Of a stretch of 45,925 nt of DNA, positions 34,686 to 43,475 are shown one piece after another. The stretch is taken from positions 1 through 45,925 of the forward strand of contig JANXVW010000033.1 of the NCBI GenBank assembly GCA_025351455.1. Reading direction: 5' to 3'. The first letter of the stretch is position 1; each line of letters starts with the position of its first letter. This stretch comes from Betaproteobacteria bacterium (GTDB lineage: Bacteria; Pseudomonadota; Gammaproteobacteria; Burkholderiales; JACQAP01). The translations under genes were made by a program, and so were the position numbers. A model generated the notes under the pieces. That model was not told the DNA's origin. It was given only the letters and a program-made list of their open reading frames with translations, and ran no database searches.

Positions 34686-35666
34686 ATGATTGCTTTTCTC
34701 GTCCGGCGGATTCTTTATGCGATTCCGATCCTGATCGGCGTCAACGTGCTGACCTTCCTGCTGTTCTTCATCGTCAACTCGCCTGACGACATGGCGCGCA
34801 TGCAACTCGGCCAGAAGCGCGTCAGCGACGAGGCGGTGGTGAAATGGAAGCAGGAGCGGGGTTACGACAAGCCCAGCTTTTTCGACGCGCAAGCCAGCGG
34901 CATCCGCAAGATCACCAACACGATTTTTTTCGAGAAATCGGTGCCTCTGTTCTGGTTCGACTTCGGACGCGCCGAAGCGGACGGGCGCGACATTGCCCAT
35001 GAAATCCGCAGCCGGATGTGGCCGAGTCTGGCGATTGCGCTGCCGGTCTTCATCGTCGGCATGCTGTCCTATATCACCTTCGCCCTGCTGATGGCGTTCT
35101 TCCGCGCCACTTACATTGACATTGCCGGCATCCTGCTATGTATTTTTGCCATGTCGGTGTCGGGCCTGTTCTACATCATCGGCGGGCAATATGTAATCAG
35201 CAAGCTGTGGAATCTGGTACCGATCTCGGGCTACGTAGGAGGATTGAACGCCTGGAAGTTCCTGGTGCTTCCCGTGGTCATCGGCATTGTCGGTGGAGTG
35301 GGGGCCAGCGCGCGCTGGTACCGGACCATTTTTATCGAGGAAATCAATCGCGACTACGTGCGTACCGCGCGGGCGAAAGGACTGTCGGAATGGCGCGTGC
35401 TGTTCCGCCACGTGCTGCATAACGCGATGATTCCCATTCTGACGGGTGCGGTCGTGGCAATTCCCTTGCTGTTTCTCGGCAGTTTGATTACCGAATCATT
35501 CTTTTCGATACCGGGACTGGGCAGCTATACCATCGATGCAATCAGCCAGCAGGATTTCTCCGTGGTGCGGGCCATGGTTTTCCTCGGCTCGGTGCTGTAC
35601 ATAATCGGCCTGATCCTGACCGACATTTCCTACACGGTGGCGGATCCTCGCATAAGGCTGCAATGA
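34686..35666 (+). CDS. ABC transporter permease, YejB/OppB-like
   Basis: A 326-residue inner-membrane permease of the dipeptide/oligopeptide class. The first membrane helix is LVRRILYAIPILIGVNVLTFLLFF. The cytoplasmic coupling loop (EAA-like) is RDYVRTARAKGLSEWRVLFRHVLHNAMIPI, and ESFFSIPGLGSYTIDAI is the typical C-terminal loop. It begins 10 nt after the binding-protein gene and its stop overlaps the next ATG (ATGA). Confidence 0.93.
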   Translation: MIAFLVRRILYAIPILIGVNVLTFLLFFIVNSPDDMARMQLGQKRVSDEAVVKWKQERGYDKPSFFDAQASGIRKITNTIFFEKSVPLFWFDFGRAEADGRDIAHEIRSRMWPSLAIALPVFIVGMLSYITFALLMAFFRATYIDIAGILLCIFAMSVSGLFYIIGGQYVISKLWNLVPISGYVGGLNAWKFLVLPVVIGIVGGVGASARWYRTIFIEEINRDYVRTARAKGLSEWRVLFRHVLHNAMIPILTGAVVAIPLLFLGSLITESFFSIPGLGSYTIDAISQQDFSVVRAMVFLGSVLYIIGLILTDISYTVADPRIRLQ

Positions 35667-37132
35667 ATCTTCCGTTCAAACCGGTCATCCTGACTACCGA
35701 CGCACTGATTTTCGTGCTGTTTGCCGTGGTCGCCATCTCGGCCTGGTACATCAGCCGGCATCAGCATTTGCTTGCACCCTGGAAGAAGGTGGCGCGCAGC
35801 CGCAGCGGCATGATCGCCGCCGTGATCCTGTTGGTCTTTGTTACCGTCGGCCTGCTGGACTCGCTGCATTTCCGGCCCGTCCTGCCCGGTGATGCCGCCG
35901 TGGGTAAGGCGAATTACGCGGTCGACGTGATGTCCGTGTTCGATGTGATTGCCGCTCCGCTCAAACGCAAGCAGGAAAAGACCTATTCCGCGCCGCTGTC
36001 CGCTTATCTGTTCGCCAAGGAGACCGTGGAACTGCCGGACGGCAGCGAGGCGCGCGTGTTTCCGCGGCTGACATATGGCGGCGCACATTTGAAGGACCCG
36101 GCGACCGAGCAGACTCCCGACATCGTCAAGCGCATAGTCGCCGGCGTTGCGATCGCGGCGTTGGCGTGGAATATCCTGCTGCTCTGCGTGACATTCTGGC
36201 TGTCTCATCGGCATGGGCACAGCGTGCGGGATACCTGGTCGGCCATCTGGAAAGGACATACGGAAATGCCGTGGCGCGAGATGCTCGTCACCAATGGAGT
36301 GGTGTTTCTCGTGTTCGTGCCGATGATGGTCTTGTCCGCCGGATATCATGTGCTGGGCACGGACAAGGTCGGCCAGGATGTGTTTTACCTGACACTCAAG
36401 AGCATCCGCACCGGTCTGGTCATCGGGACGCTCACGACGCTGGTCATGCTGCCATTCGCACTCCTGCTCGGCATCCTCGCGGGTTATCTGCGCGGCTGGG
36501 TGGACGATATCATCCAGTATCTGTACACCACACTCAATTCGATTCCCGGCGTGCTGTTGATTGCCGCCTCCGTGCTGATCTTGCAAGGTGTCATCGACCG
36601 CCATCAGGACTGGTTCCAGACGGCAAGCGAACGGGCGGATGCGCGATTGTTCCTGTTGTGCATGATCCTCGGCGTGACCAGCTGGACCGGCTTGTGCCGC
36701 CTGCTGCGCGGCGAGTCGCTCAAGCTGCGCGAACTGGATTACATCCAGGCGGCGCGGGCATTCGGGGTGTCCGATTACAGGATCATCACTCGTCACATCC
36801 TGCCGAACGTGATGCACATCGTGCTGATCGCCATCGTTATGGATTTCAGCGGCCTGATCCTGGCGGAGGCGGTGCTGTCCTACGTCGGCGTCGGCGTGGA
36901 TCCGACCATGAACAGTTTCGGCACCATGATCAATTCGGCGCGCATGGAGATGGCGCGCGATCCCATGGTGTGGTGGTCGCTTGCGTCGGCCTTTGCCTTC
37001 ATGCTGCTGCTGGTCCTCTCGGCGAACCTTTTCGCCGATGCCGTGCGTGATGCTTTTGATCCGCGCATCCGCGGCCGCCTGGCTTCGCCGGGGTTCCTTT
37101 CCAAATACCTGCCGGCGACGCCCGGTCGCTGA
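35663..37132 (+). CDS. ABC transporter permease, YejE/OppC-like, with large N-terminal insertion
   Basis: A 489-residue permease, whereas YejE/OppC proteins are normally near 300-340. The conserved transmembrane domain is in the second half (KSIRTGLVIGTLTTLVMLPF), with the coupling loop LDYIQAARAFGVSDYRIITRHILPNV and EAVLSYVGVGVDP. The first ~230 residues hold extra hydrophobic segments (LIFVLFAVVAISAWYI, IVAGVAIAALAWNILLLCVTF) around a hydrophilic loop. A frame check shows one intact ORF with no fusion to another known gene. It overlaps its neighbours at both ends (ATGA and TGATG), implying strict coupling. Confidence 0.92.
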   Translation: MNLPFKPVILTTDALIFVLFAVVAISAWYISRHQHLLAPWKKVARSRSGMIAAVILLVFVTVGLLDSLHFRPVLPGDAAVGKANYAVDVMSVFDVIAAPLKRKQEKTYSAPLSAYLFAKETVELPDGSEARVFPRLTYGGAHLKDPATEQTPDIVKRIVAGVAIAALAWNILLLCVTFWLSHRHGHSVRDTWSAIWKGHTEMPWREMLVTNGVVFLVFVPMMVLSAGYHVLGTDKVGQDVFYLTLKSIRTGLVIGTLTTLVMLPFALLLGILAGYLRGWVDDIIQYLYTTLNSIPGVLLIAASVLILQGVIDRHQDWFQTASERADARLFLLCMILGVTSWTGLCRLLRGESLKLRELDYIQAARAFGVSDYRIITRHILPNVMHIVLIAIVMDFSGLILAEAVLSYVGVGVDPTMNSFGTMINSARMEMARDPMVWWSLASAFAFMLLLVLSANLFADAVRDAFDPRIRGRLASPGFLSKYLPATPGR

Positions 37133-39006
37133 TGTCCATGACCCCTGCCATCTTGCAAGTCGAGAATCTGCGCACGTGGCTGTCGGGCAGCGAGGGCATC
37201 GTGCATGCGGTGGACGGCGTGTCGTTCTCGGTCGCCCGTGGCGAAACCTTTGCGCTGCTTGGCGAATCCGGTTGCGGCAAATCCATGACGGCGCTGTCGA
37301 TTGCCCGACTCTTGCCGGATGCGGGCCGTATCTCGGCGGGCACGGTGCGACTGGACGGCCAGGACCTTCTGCAGCTTCCGGAAGCGGCAATGCGCGACGT
37401 GCGCGGCAGCCGCATCGGCATGATCTTCCAGGAGCCAGGCACCAGCCTGAATCCGGTGATGACCGTCGGAGCGCAGATCGGTGAAGTATTGCTGCAGCAC
37501 ACGGCGCTGCGCGGCAGCGCGGCCGATGCCCGGGTGCTGGAACTGCTCGACGCAGTGGGATTGCCCGATCCGAAAAGCCGAATACTCGAATACCCGTTCC
37601 AGCTCTCCGGCGGCATGAAGCAACGCGTCATGATCGCGATAGCGCTGGCATGCGAACCCCGCTTGCTGATCGCGGACGAGCCGACTACTGCGCTCGACGT
37701 GACGATCCAGGCCCAGGTACTCGACCTGCTGCGCAACCTGCAGAAAAAGATGGGCATGTCGATCCTGCTGATCACCCACGACCTGGGCGTGGTCTCGGAA
37801 ATGGCGCATCACGTCGCCGTCATGTATGCGGGCGAGATCGTAGAAACCGCAAGGCACGATGAATTCTTCCGCAATCCGGCGCACCCGTACTCGCGAAAGT
37901 TGTTTGCATCTTTACCCGACCGGCAGACCAGGGACCGCTCGCTGGCGGTGATTCGCGGCCGCGTTCCTTCCCTGGCCAGCGAATTCCGTGGATGCCGCTT
38001 CGCGGATCGTTGCGATTTCGCATGGGATCTTTGCAAAAACACGAGCCCGGACTGGAGTGCCGTGGAAAGCGGCCACGGCGTGCGCTGCCACCTGTTCAGC
38101 GAAAAAAAGGAAGTTCCGGATGCAGCGACGACCGCGTTCGCTTCCGGGGCGGGATTGTCCGCGGCCTGCGGGCCGATGCATCCGGAGACCGGCATGCCGT
38201 TGCTGGCGGTTGACGACCTCAAGGTTTACTTCCCCATACGCAAGGGCATCTTCAAGCATGTTGTCGGCCATGTGAAGGCCGTCGACGGAGTGTCGCTCTC
38301 CCTGCGGGCGGGGCGGACGCTGGCACTGGTTGGCGAATCGGGGTCCGGCAAGACCACGGTCGGCAAGGGAATCGTGCAACTGCTGCCGCTCGCCGGTGGC
38401 AGTGTGAGTCTCGGCGGCGTGGATCTCGCAACGTTGTCCGGAAGCGACTTGCGCGGACGGCGCCGTGATTTCCAGATCATTTTCCAGGACCCGTACAGCT
38501 CGCTTAATCCGCGCATGCGCGTGCTCGACATCATCGAGGAGGGCATGATCGCCCTCGGCGTGGGCGGCGACAGACGTGCTCGCGCGACAAGGGTCGAAGA
38601 AATAATGGTGCAGGTCGGCCTGGGCGCGGAGATGAAATACCGCTATCCGCATGAATTTTCCGGCGGCCAGCGTCAGCGCATTGCGATCGCGCGTGCGCTC
38701 GCAGTCGAGCCCAAATTGATCGTCTGCGATGAACCGACCAGCGCGCTCGACGTGTCTGTGCAGGCGCAGATACTGAACCTGTTGCGCGATCTGCAGAGCC
38801 GGCTTTGCATCGCCTACCTCTTCATCACGCATAACATGTCGGTCGTCGAATATCTGGCGGACGAAGTGGCCGTCATGTATCTCGGAAAAATCGTCGAGCA
38901 GGGCAGCGCCGACGAGGTTCTGCACAACCCGCAGCATGCCTATACGAAGGCGTTGCTGTCAGCCGTACCGAGAGTGGAAAAGGAAGCGCCGATCGCTTCC
39001 ATATGA
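37132..39006 (+). CDS. Dual-domain ABC transporter ATPase, YejF-like
   Basis: A 624-residue protein with two ATPase domains, energising the importer. Domain 1 has Walker A LGESGCGKSMT, signature LSGGMKQR and Walker B LLIADEPTTALD. Domain 2 has VGESGSGKTTVGKG, FSGGQRQRIAIARAL and LIVCDEPTSALDV. Between them, after residue ~255, lies the oligopeptide-ABC C-terminal extension with cysteines (RGCRFADRCDFAWDLCK) that in some homologues binds a 4Fe-4S cluster. The start overlaps the permease stop (TGATG); Met3 is an alternative. Convergent mltD ends 16 nt beyond. Confidence 0.95.
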   Translation: MSMTPAILQVENLRTWLSGSEGIVHAVDGVSFSVARGETFALLGESGCGKSMTALSIARLLPDAGRISAGTVRLDGQDLLQLPEAAMRDVRGSRIGMIFQEPGTSLNPVMTVGAQIGEVLLQHTALRGSAADARVLELLDAVGLPDPKSRILEYPFQLSGGMKQRVMIAIALACEPRLLIADEPTTALDVTIQAQVLDLLRNLQKKMGMSILLITHDLGVVSEMAHHVAVMYAGEIVETARHDEFFRNPAHPYSRKLFASLPDRQTRDRSLAVIRGRVPSLASEFRGCRFADRCDFAWDLCKNTSPDWSAVESGHGVRCHLFSEKKEVPDAATTAFASGAGLSAACGPMHPETGMPLLAVDDLKVYFPIRKGIFKHVVGHVKAVDGVSLSLRAGRTLALVGESGSGKTTVGKGIVQLLPLAGGSVSLGGVDLATLSGSDLRGRRRDFQIIFQDPYSSLNPRMRVLDIIEEGMIALGVGGDRRARATRVEEIMVQVGLGAEMKYRYPHEFSGGQRQRIAIARALAVEPKLIVCDEPTSALDVSVQAQILNLLRDLQSRLCIAYLFITHNMSVVEYLADEVAVMYLGKIVEQGSADEVLHNPQHAYTKALLSAVPRVEKEAPIASI

Positions 39007-39022
39007 GGTTGATGCAGTTGGG

Positions 39023-40429
39023 TCAGCGGCGGGCGATACGCGGATTGCTGTAGATCGTCACGCGCTGGCCTATGCGCAGGTTGTTGCCCGACAGGTGGTT
39101 CCATTCTTTCAGGGCGGCCACCGTGACGCGGTGTTTCAATGCGATGAGGTAGAGGCTGTCGCCGTTCTTTACGCGATAGACTACGCGGCTACCGTATAAA
39201 TCCTCGGGTGCCTGAAATTCCGGACTGTTCCAGGTTTCATCCAGGTTCGAAGCATTGGCGTCTTCATTCATCGGCACCAGCAACGACCGGCCGGGTCGAA
39301 CCGCGACATGATGGTTGATCCCGTTGATCTCCCGCAAGCGTGCTGGCGTGATGCCGAATTTCGCGGCGACCGAATCCGGATTCTCGTTCTTCTTCAGCGT
39401 ATAGGTCTGCCACGACACCAGGGGCTGGTCATAGTCCTTCAGGTTGGCTGAGAAAATACCCGCCTTTTCGACCGGCAGCAGGAGGGTGCGCGATCCATTC
39501 GACATGATGACCGGACGCGTATGGCCGGGATTGAGCGAGCGGAAGTCATCGACCGACATTTCCGCCAGTCGCGCGGCGACCTGCATGTCGATGTGCTCCG
39601 GGGTCGATACGGCCGTGAAATACGGCTGGTTGGGGATGTCTTCGAGCGGGAAGCTCAACAGCGCTGGTTTCATGATGATGTTCTTCACCGCCTGCAGCTT
39701 GGGCAGGTAGTTGCGCGTCTCGCGCGGCATCCGCAGGTTAAGGTAGCTGGTTGGCTTGCGCTTCGCCCGGTTGCTTGCGATGGCGCGACGCACGCCGTTC
39801 TCGCCCCAGTTGTACGCCGCCAGAGCCAACTGCCAGTCATCGAATTCCGCATGCAATTTTTCCAGGTAGTCCAGCGCGGCGCCGGTGGCGGTGAGTACAT
39901 CGCGGCGTCCGTCGTACCACCAGTTCTGCTGCAGCCCGTAGCGTTTTCCGGTGGAAGGCATGAACTGCCATATCCCGACGGCGCGGGCGCGCGAATAGGC
40001 TATAGGGTTGTAGGCGCTCTCGATCATCGGCAGCAGCGCCACTTCCATCGGCATGTGGCGCTTGTCGATTTCCTCGACGATGTAATACAGATAAAGGCGG
40101 CTGCGCTCGATCATGCGCTGGAAGTAATCGGGGTGATTCAGGAACCAGGCCTCGTGGCGCGCAACGAGTTGGCTGTCGAGCATGGGCAGGGCGAAGCCGT
40201 CGCGCACGCGTTTCCACAGGCTCTCCGGTGCAGGCGTAAGCGGCGTGACAGTAAGGGGCGTTTCAGGTTGCGCTTCCACCGGCGCATCCAGTTTCAACTC
40301 ATTGCGTGCGGGTGCCGGTGGCGACGTCGGGTCCGTGGGCGTCTGGACGGCGACAGGTACGTCAGCCTGGAGTGGGGAGGTTGCTGCAAAGATGCAGACA
40401 CCGGCGAGAATCGCAAGTAATTTCTTCAT
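39023..40429 (-). CDS. mltD: Membrane-bound lytic murein transglycosylase D with LysM repeats
   Basis: A 468-residue exported peptidoglycan-cleaving enzyme. A signal peptide (KKLLAILAGVCIFAATSPLQA) lacks an obvious lipobox, unlike E. coli MltD. The SLT/GEWL domain (about 110-250) has the catalytic Glu in VALLPMIESAYNP and AVGIWQFMPSTGKRYGL, plus LALAAYNWGENGV. Two LysM domains follow near the C-terminus (YTLKKNENPDSVAAKFGI; YRVKNGDSLYLIALKHRV), which anchor it to peptidoglycan. A divergent promoter-like sequence precedes it at 40461-40488. Confidence 0.94.
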   Translation of the reverse strand: MKKLLAILAGVCIFAATSPLQADVPVAVQTPTDPTSPPAPARNELKLDAPVEAQPETPLTVTPLTPAPESLWKRVRDGFALPMLDSQLVARHEAWFLNHPDYFQRMIERSRLYLYYIVEEIDKRHMPMEVALLPMIESAYNPIAYSRARAVGIWQFMPSTGKRYGLQQNWWYDGRRDVLTATGAALDYLEKLHAEFDDWQLALAAYNWGENGVRRAIASNRAKRKPTSYLNLRMPRETRNYLPKLQAVKNIIMKPALLSFPLEDIPNQPYFTAVSTPEHIDMQVAARLAEMSVDDFRSLNPGHTRPVIMSNGSRTLLLPVEKAGIFSANLKDYDQPLVSWQTYTLKKNENPDSVAAKFGITPARLREINGINHHVAVRPGRSLLVPMNEDANASNLDETWNSPEFQAPEDLYGSRVVYRVKNGDSLYLIALKHRVTVAALKEWNHLSGNNLRIGQRVTIYSNPRIARR

Positions 40430-40460
40430 TTACCAATGCAAGATATTGATATTTATTGGT

Positions 40461-40488
40461 ATCTTAGCAGAGGATTCAGCCTAGTCAA
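40461..40488 (-). promoter_or_regulatory. Sigma70-type promoter of mltD
   Basis: On the minus strand TTGACT, a 16-nt spacer and TAAGAT form a good promoter about 30 nt upstream of the mltD ATG. The -35 lies in a small dyad, GTCAAGG-TAAA-CCTTGAC (40484-40501), which could also bind a regulator or act as a weak terminator for gloB. Confidence 0.6.
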
Positions 40489-40541
40489 GGTAAACCTTGA
40501 CCCAAGCGGGCAACGCGCATCTGACCCCACGGAAACGAGGG

Positions 40542-41312
40542 CTAAAAGCTGTCCTTCCATTGGCGCAAGGTCGTGAACACGTCGACCGAACCGGATAGCG
40601 CACGCCCCGCGCGACGGCTGGCCGACGCGGCCACGGCAGGGTCCCCTCCACGCATGAAGGGATTGGCCGCCAGTTCCAATGCGATGGTCGAGGGCAGAGA
40701 AGGATGGCCGGCCGCGAGTGCGGCCCGGGCCGAGGCTTCGCGCCGGTCTAAGGCAGGGTTGTCCGGATCCGCGGCGCGGGCAAAACGCAGATTCGAAAGT
40801 GTGTATTCGTGGGCGCAATACACCAGCGTGTCGCCGGGGAGTGCTGCAAATTTCGCGAGCGACGAGTGCATTTGCGCCGCCGTGCCTTCGAACAATCGCC
40901 CGCAACCGCAGGAAAACAGCGTGTCGCCGCAGAACAGCACGCCTTCGCCGTAGTAGGCGATGTGCCCCGCAGTGTGGCCTGGGACATCTAGCACGCCCAG
41001 AGTGAGGCCCACACCGGGGACTTCAATGGTGTCTCCCTCCTTGAGCGCTCTGGTGATGCCGGGAATTTTCTCGCGCGCCGGGCCGAATACCGGTACGTTA
41101 TACTTCGCGAGCAGCCTGGTGTTGCCGCCGACGTGATCGCCATGGTGGTGGGTGGTCAGGATCGCCGCGAGCTGCAGTTTTTCGCTGGACAGATATTCGA
41201 GGACCGGCTCGGCGTCGCCCGGGTCCACGACAACGGCGACGGCGCCCGTGCGCACGCACCAGATATAGTTGTCCTGGAATGCGCGGATGGGAACGATGGT
41301 GATGGTATTCAT
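40542..41312 (-). CDS. gloB: Hydroxyacylglutathione hydrolase (glyoxalase II)
   Basis: A 256-residue metallo-beta-lactamase-fold enzyme that releases D-lactate from S-lactoylglutathione, finishing methylglyoxal detoxification. The metal motif THHHGDH is at residues 54-60, and PGHTAGHIAYY, LFCGDTLFSCGCGRLFEG and YCAHEYTLSNLRFA carry the further ligands and substrate contacts. MNTITIVPIRAFQDNYIW is the standard N-terminus, so the track start at 41414 is rejected. It is divergent from the methyltransferase gene with only 28 bp between the two start codons. Confidence 0.96.
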   Translation of the reverse strand: MNTITIVPIRAFQDNYIWCVRTGAVAVVVDPGDAEPVLEYLSSEKLQLAAILTTHHHGDHVGGNTRLLAKYNVPVFGPAREKIPGITRALKEGDTIEVPGVGLTLGVLDVPGHTAGHIAYYGEGVLFCGDTLFSCGCGRLFEGTAAQMHSSLAKFAALPGDTLVYCAHEYTLSNLRFARAADPDNPALDRREASARAALAAGHPSLPSTIALELAANPFMRGGDPAVAASASRRAGRALSGSVDVFTTLRQWKDSF

Positions 41313-41340
41313 GCGGGTATCTTTTATTTTATAAAACTGA

Positions 41341-42114
41341 ATGTCAATCAACGCCGCGCCCGTCAGTCTCTCCGAATGGTTTTCCACGCCGCTGGGCGCA
41401 CGCCTCCTTGACATCGAACTGAACTACTTCGACCGCGAACTCGCTGATGTGTTCGGATTCAACGCAATCCAGCTCGGCCTTCCGGAATACCCATACTTGC
41501 GTGCCAATCGTATTACGTTTCGCTGCGTGACGGGCTGCGACGGCCCGGTCGGCGTGCGTTCCGATCCGTGTGCATTGCCGCTGCAGACCGCGTCGATCGA
41601 TCTTGTCGTATTGCCGCATACCCTGGAATTCAGCAGCAATCCACACCAGGTGCTGCGCGAGGTTTCGCGGGTCCTGATGCCGGAGGGGCACGTGGTGCTG
41701 TCGGGATTCAATCCGTGGAGCCTGTGGGGCGCGCGCCGCCTCACCGCGCGGCGCGAAGGTGCCTATCCATGGTGCGGTCAGTTCATTAATCTGCCGCGGA
41801 TCAAGGACTGGATGGCATTGCTCGGATTTGAACTCGCCGGCGGACGCATGTGCAGCTACGCGCCGCCATTGGCCAGCGAAAAATGGTCGCGTCGCTGGAG
41901 CTTCATGGAATCGGCGGGGGATCGCTGGTGGCCGTTTGCCGGCGGCGTTTACTACCTGCACGGCATCAAACGGGTCCAGGGGATGCGCCTGATCACGCCG
42001 CAGTGGAAGGCAGTGCAGGTGAAGAAGAAAGCGCTGGCCGCGGTGCCGCACAAAACCAACGGGCGCGACGACGCGATGGCGGCGCGGACCAATCATGCCG
42101 GAGATCCGCAGTGA
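41341..42114 (+). CDS. Class I SAM-dependent methyltransferase, YafS-like
   Basis: A 257-residue methyltransferase-fold protein. The SAM loop is poorly conserved. Typical downstream motifs are visible: [45 protein letters not shown]. Its place between gloB and rnhA-dnaQ is the same as that of yafS in enterobacteria and many betaproteobacteria, which supports the YafS assignment. The substrate is unknown. It overlaps the rnhA GTG start (GTGA). Confidence 0.87.
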   Translation: MSINAAPVSLSEWFSTPLGARLLDIELNYFDRELADVFGFNAIQLGLPEYPYLRANRITFRCVTGCDGPVGVRSDPCALPLQTASIDLVVLPHTLEFSSNPHQVLREVSRVLMPEGHVVLSGFNPWSLWGARRLTARREGAYPWCGQFINLPRIKDWMALLGFELAGGRMCSYAPPLASEKWSRRWSFMESAGDRWWPFAGGVYYLHGIKRVQGMRLITPQWKAVQVKKKALAAVPHKTNGRDDAMAARTNHAGDPQ

Positions 42115-42569
42115 ACGAAGTGGTCAATATCTATACCGATGGCGCTTGCAAGGGCAATCCCGGACCGGGCGGCTGGGGGGTCTGGATGAAATGGGCCGAC
42201 CACGAAAAGGAGTTCTGCGGCGGCGAAGCGGAAACGACGAACAACCGCATGGAAATGATGGCGGTGATCGAAGCCCTGGCTTCGCTCAAGCGCAGTTGCA
42301 CGGTGCGCCTGCATACCGATTCGAAGTACGTGCACGACGGCATCTCGACCTGGATACACAATTGGAAACGACGGGGCTGGCTTACCGCCGATAAAAAGCC
42401 CGTGAAGAATGTCGATCTGTGGAAACGATTGGATGAGCTGGTCCGAGGCCATGAAGTCGAGTGGGTCTGGGTCAAGGGACACGCCGGCAATCCCGGCAAC
42501 GAGAAAGCCGATGAGCTCGCGAACCTCGGCGTGGAGGAGGCGCTTCGCGCAGGGGCGAAGAAGCAGTGA
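42111..42569 (+). CDS. rnhA: Ribonuclease HI
   Basis: A 152-residue endonuclease that removes RNA from RNA-DNA hybrids. All active-site residues are at family-standard positions: Asp10 ([11 protein letters not shown]), Glu48 (NNRMEMMA), Asp70 (LHTDSKYV), His124 ([11 protein letters not shown]) and Asp134 (KADELA). The start is a GTG overlapping the yafS-like stop, with GGAG upstream; the track's longer ORF is an overlap artefact. Its last codons and stop are included in the left end of the heptamer dyad that leads into dnaQ. Confidence 0.97.
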   Translation: MNEVVNIYTDGACKGNPGPGGWGVWMKWADHEKEFCGGEAETTNNRMEMMAVIEALASLKRSCTVRLHTDSKYVHDGISTWIHNWKRRGWLTADKKPVKNVDLWKRLDELVRGHEVEWVWVKGHAGNPGNEKADELANLGVEEALRAGAKKQ

Positions 42570-42741
42570 TTGGTAATGAGTGAAGCGGCAGTGATTGGTA
42601 ATTGGTGATTGGTGATTAGTAAAAGGTACCGACAAAAATGCAAAAAAGTTTTATTCTTTAATCGCCAATCGCCAATCGCCAATCGCCAATCGCCAATCGC
42701 CAATCGCCAATCGCCAATCGCCAATCACCAATCACTGCTTC
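42560..42741. repeat. Heptamer-repeat dyad between rnhA and dnaQ
   Basis: The right arm is a tandem array: nine exact ATCGCCA units from 42661, then ATCACCA and ATCACTG. The left arm, in opposite orientation, has 7-nt-spaced units such as GTGATTG, GTAATTG, GTGATTG and GTGATTA (42591-42618), with an earlier GTGATTG-GTAATGA pair at 42566. The outer ends are a perfect 15-nt inverted repeat, GAAGCAGTGATTGGT (42560-42574) and its complement (42727-42741). The element contains the rnhA stop codon and ends on the base before the dnaQ ATG. A central A/T-rich segment (42640-42659) separates the arms. Confidence 0.95.
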
Positions 42742-43449
42742 ATGCGCCAGATCTTCCTCGACACGGAAACGACCGGCCTCGATCCCGCACTGGGCCATCG
42801 CATAATCGAAATCGCAGCGGTGGAAATCGTGAACCGCCGCTTCTCCGACCGGCACTTCCACCAGTACGTGAACCCGGGACGTGACATCGACGCCGGCGCG
42901 CTGGAGGTGCACGGCATCACCAGTGAATTCCTCGCCGACAAACCGAAGTTTCGCGACGTGGCGAAAGACATGCTCGAATTCATCGAAGGCGCCGAGTTGA
43001 TCATCCACAACGCACCGTTCGACGTCGCGTTCCTTAATCACGAACTCGCATTGTTGGAACTGCAGGCACTCAATGTTTACTGCCCGAATGTAACTGACAC
43101 GCTGAAAATGGCGAAAGGCCTGCATCCGGGAAAGCGCAATTCGCTCGATGCATTGTGCGAACGCTACCAGATCGACAATTCCGCGCGTGCGCTGCACGGT
43201 GCGCTGCTGGATGCGCGTCTGCTGGCGGAAGTTTATCTGTCCATGACGCGAGGACAGGACAGTCTCCTGATGGACATCATCGAACCTTCTTCCGACGCCC
43301 CGGATGCGACTTTCGCGGCGGCCAGTTTGGATCTGATTGTGCAACGCGCCACGCCAGACGAGCTGCGGGATCATGAGCGTTATCTGGAGGATATAAACAA
43401 GGGCGCCAAAGTAGCCTGCTTGTGGACGGCACTGGAACAGGCCGATTGA
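42742..43449 (+). CDS. dnaQ: DNA polymerase III epsilon subunit (proofreading exonuclease)
   Basis: A 235-residue DEDDh 3'-5' exonuclease that proofreads replication. ExoI is IFLDTETTGLDP (Asp7, Glu9), ExoII is IIHNAPFDVAF, and ExoIII is HGALLDARLLAEV. The C-terminal ~55 residues are the alpha-subunit-binding tail. The ATG gives the standard beta-proteobacterial N-terminus MRQIFLDTETTGL, yet the 15 nt before it (ACCAATCACTGCTTC) contain no Shine-Dalgarno sequence, because the heptamer repeat runs right up to the start codon. Translation may depend on coupling to rnhA or on the repeat structure. Confidence 0.97.
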   Translation: MRQIFLDTETTGLDPALGHRIIEIAAVEIVNRRFSDRHFHQYVNPGRDIDAGALEVHGITSEFLADKPKFRDVAKDMLEFIEGAELIIHNAPFDVAFLNHELALLELQALNVYCPNVTDTLKMAKGLHPGKRNSLDALCERYQIDNSARALHGALLDARLLAEVYLSMTRGQDSLLMDIIEPSSDAPDATFAAASLDLIVQRATPDELRDHERYLEDINKGAKVACLWTALEQAD

Positions 43450-43475
43450 CAGGTAAAAATCAACGCCTCAATTGA

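Noticed and set aside
42131-42724. Minus-strand ORFs reading LAIGDWRLAIGDWR repeats (also 42658..43374)
   Set aside because: The 7-residue peptide repeat is just the ATCGCCA heptamer read in frame (3 x 7 nt); the rest is antisense to rnhA or dnaQ. No start context or domain supports a gene.
42660-42735. Possible CRISPR array
   Set aside because: Units are 7 nt with no spacers, and there are no cas genes. It is a simple tandem repeat.
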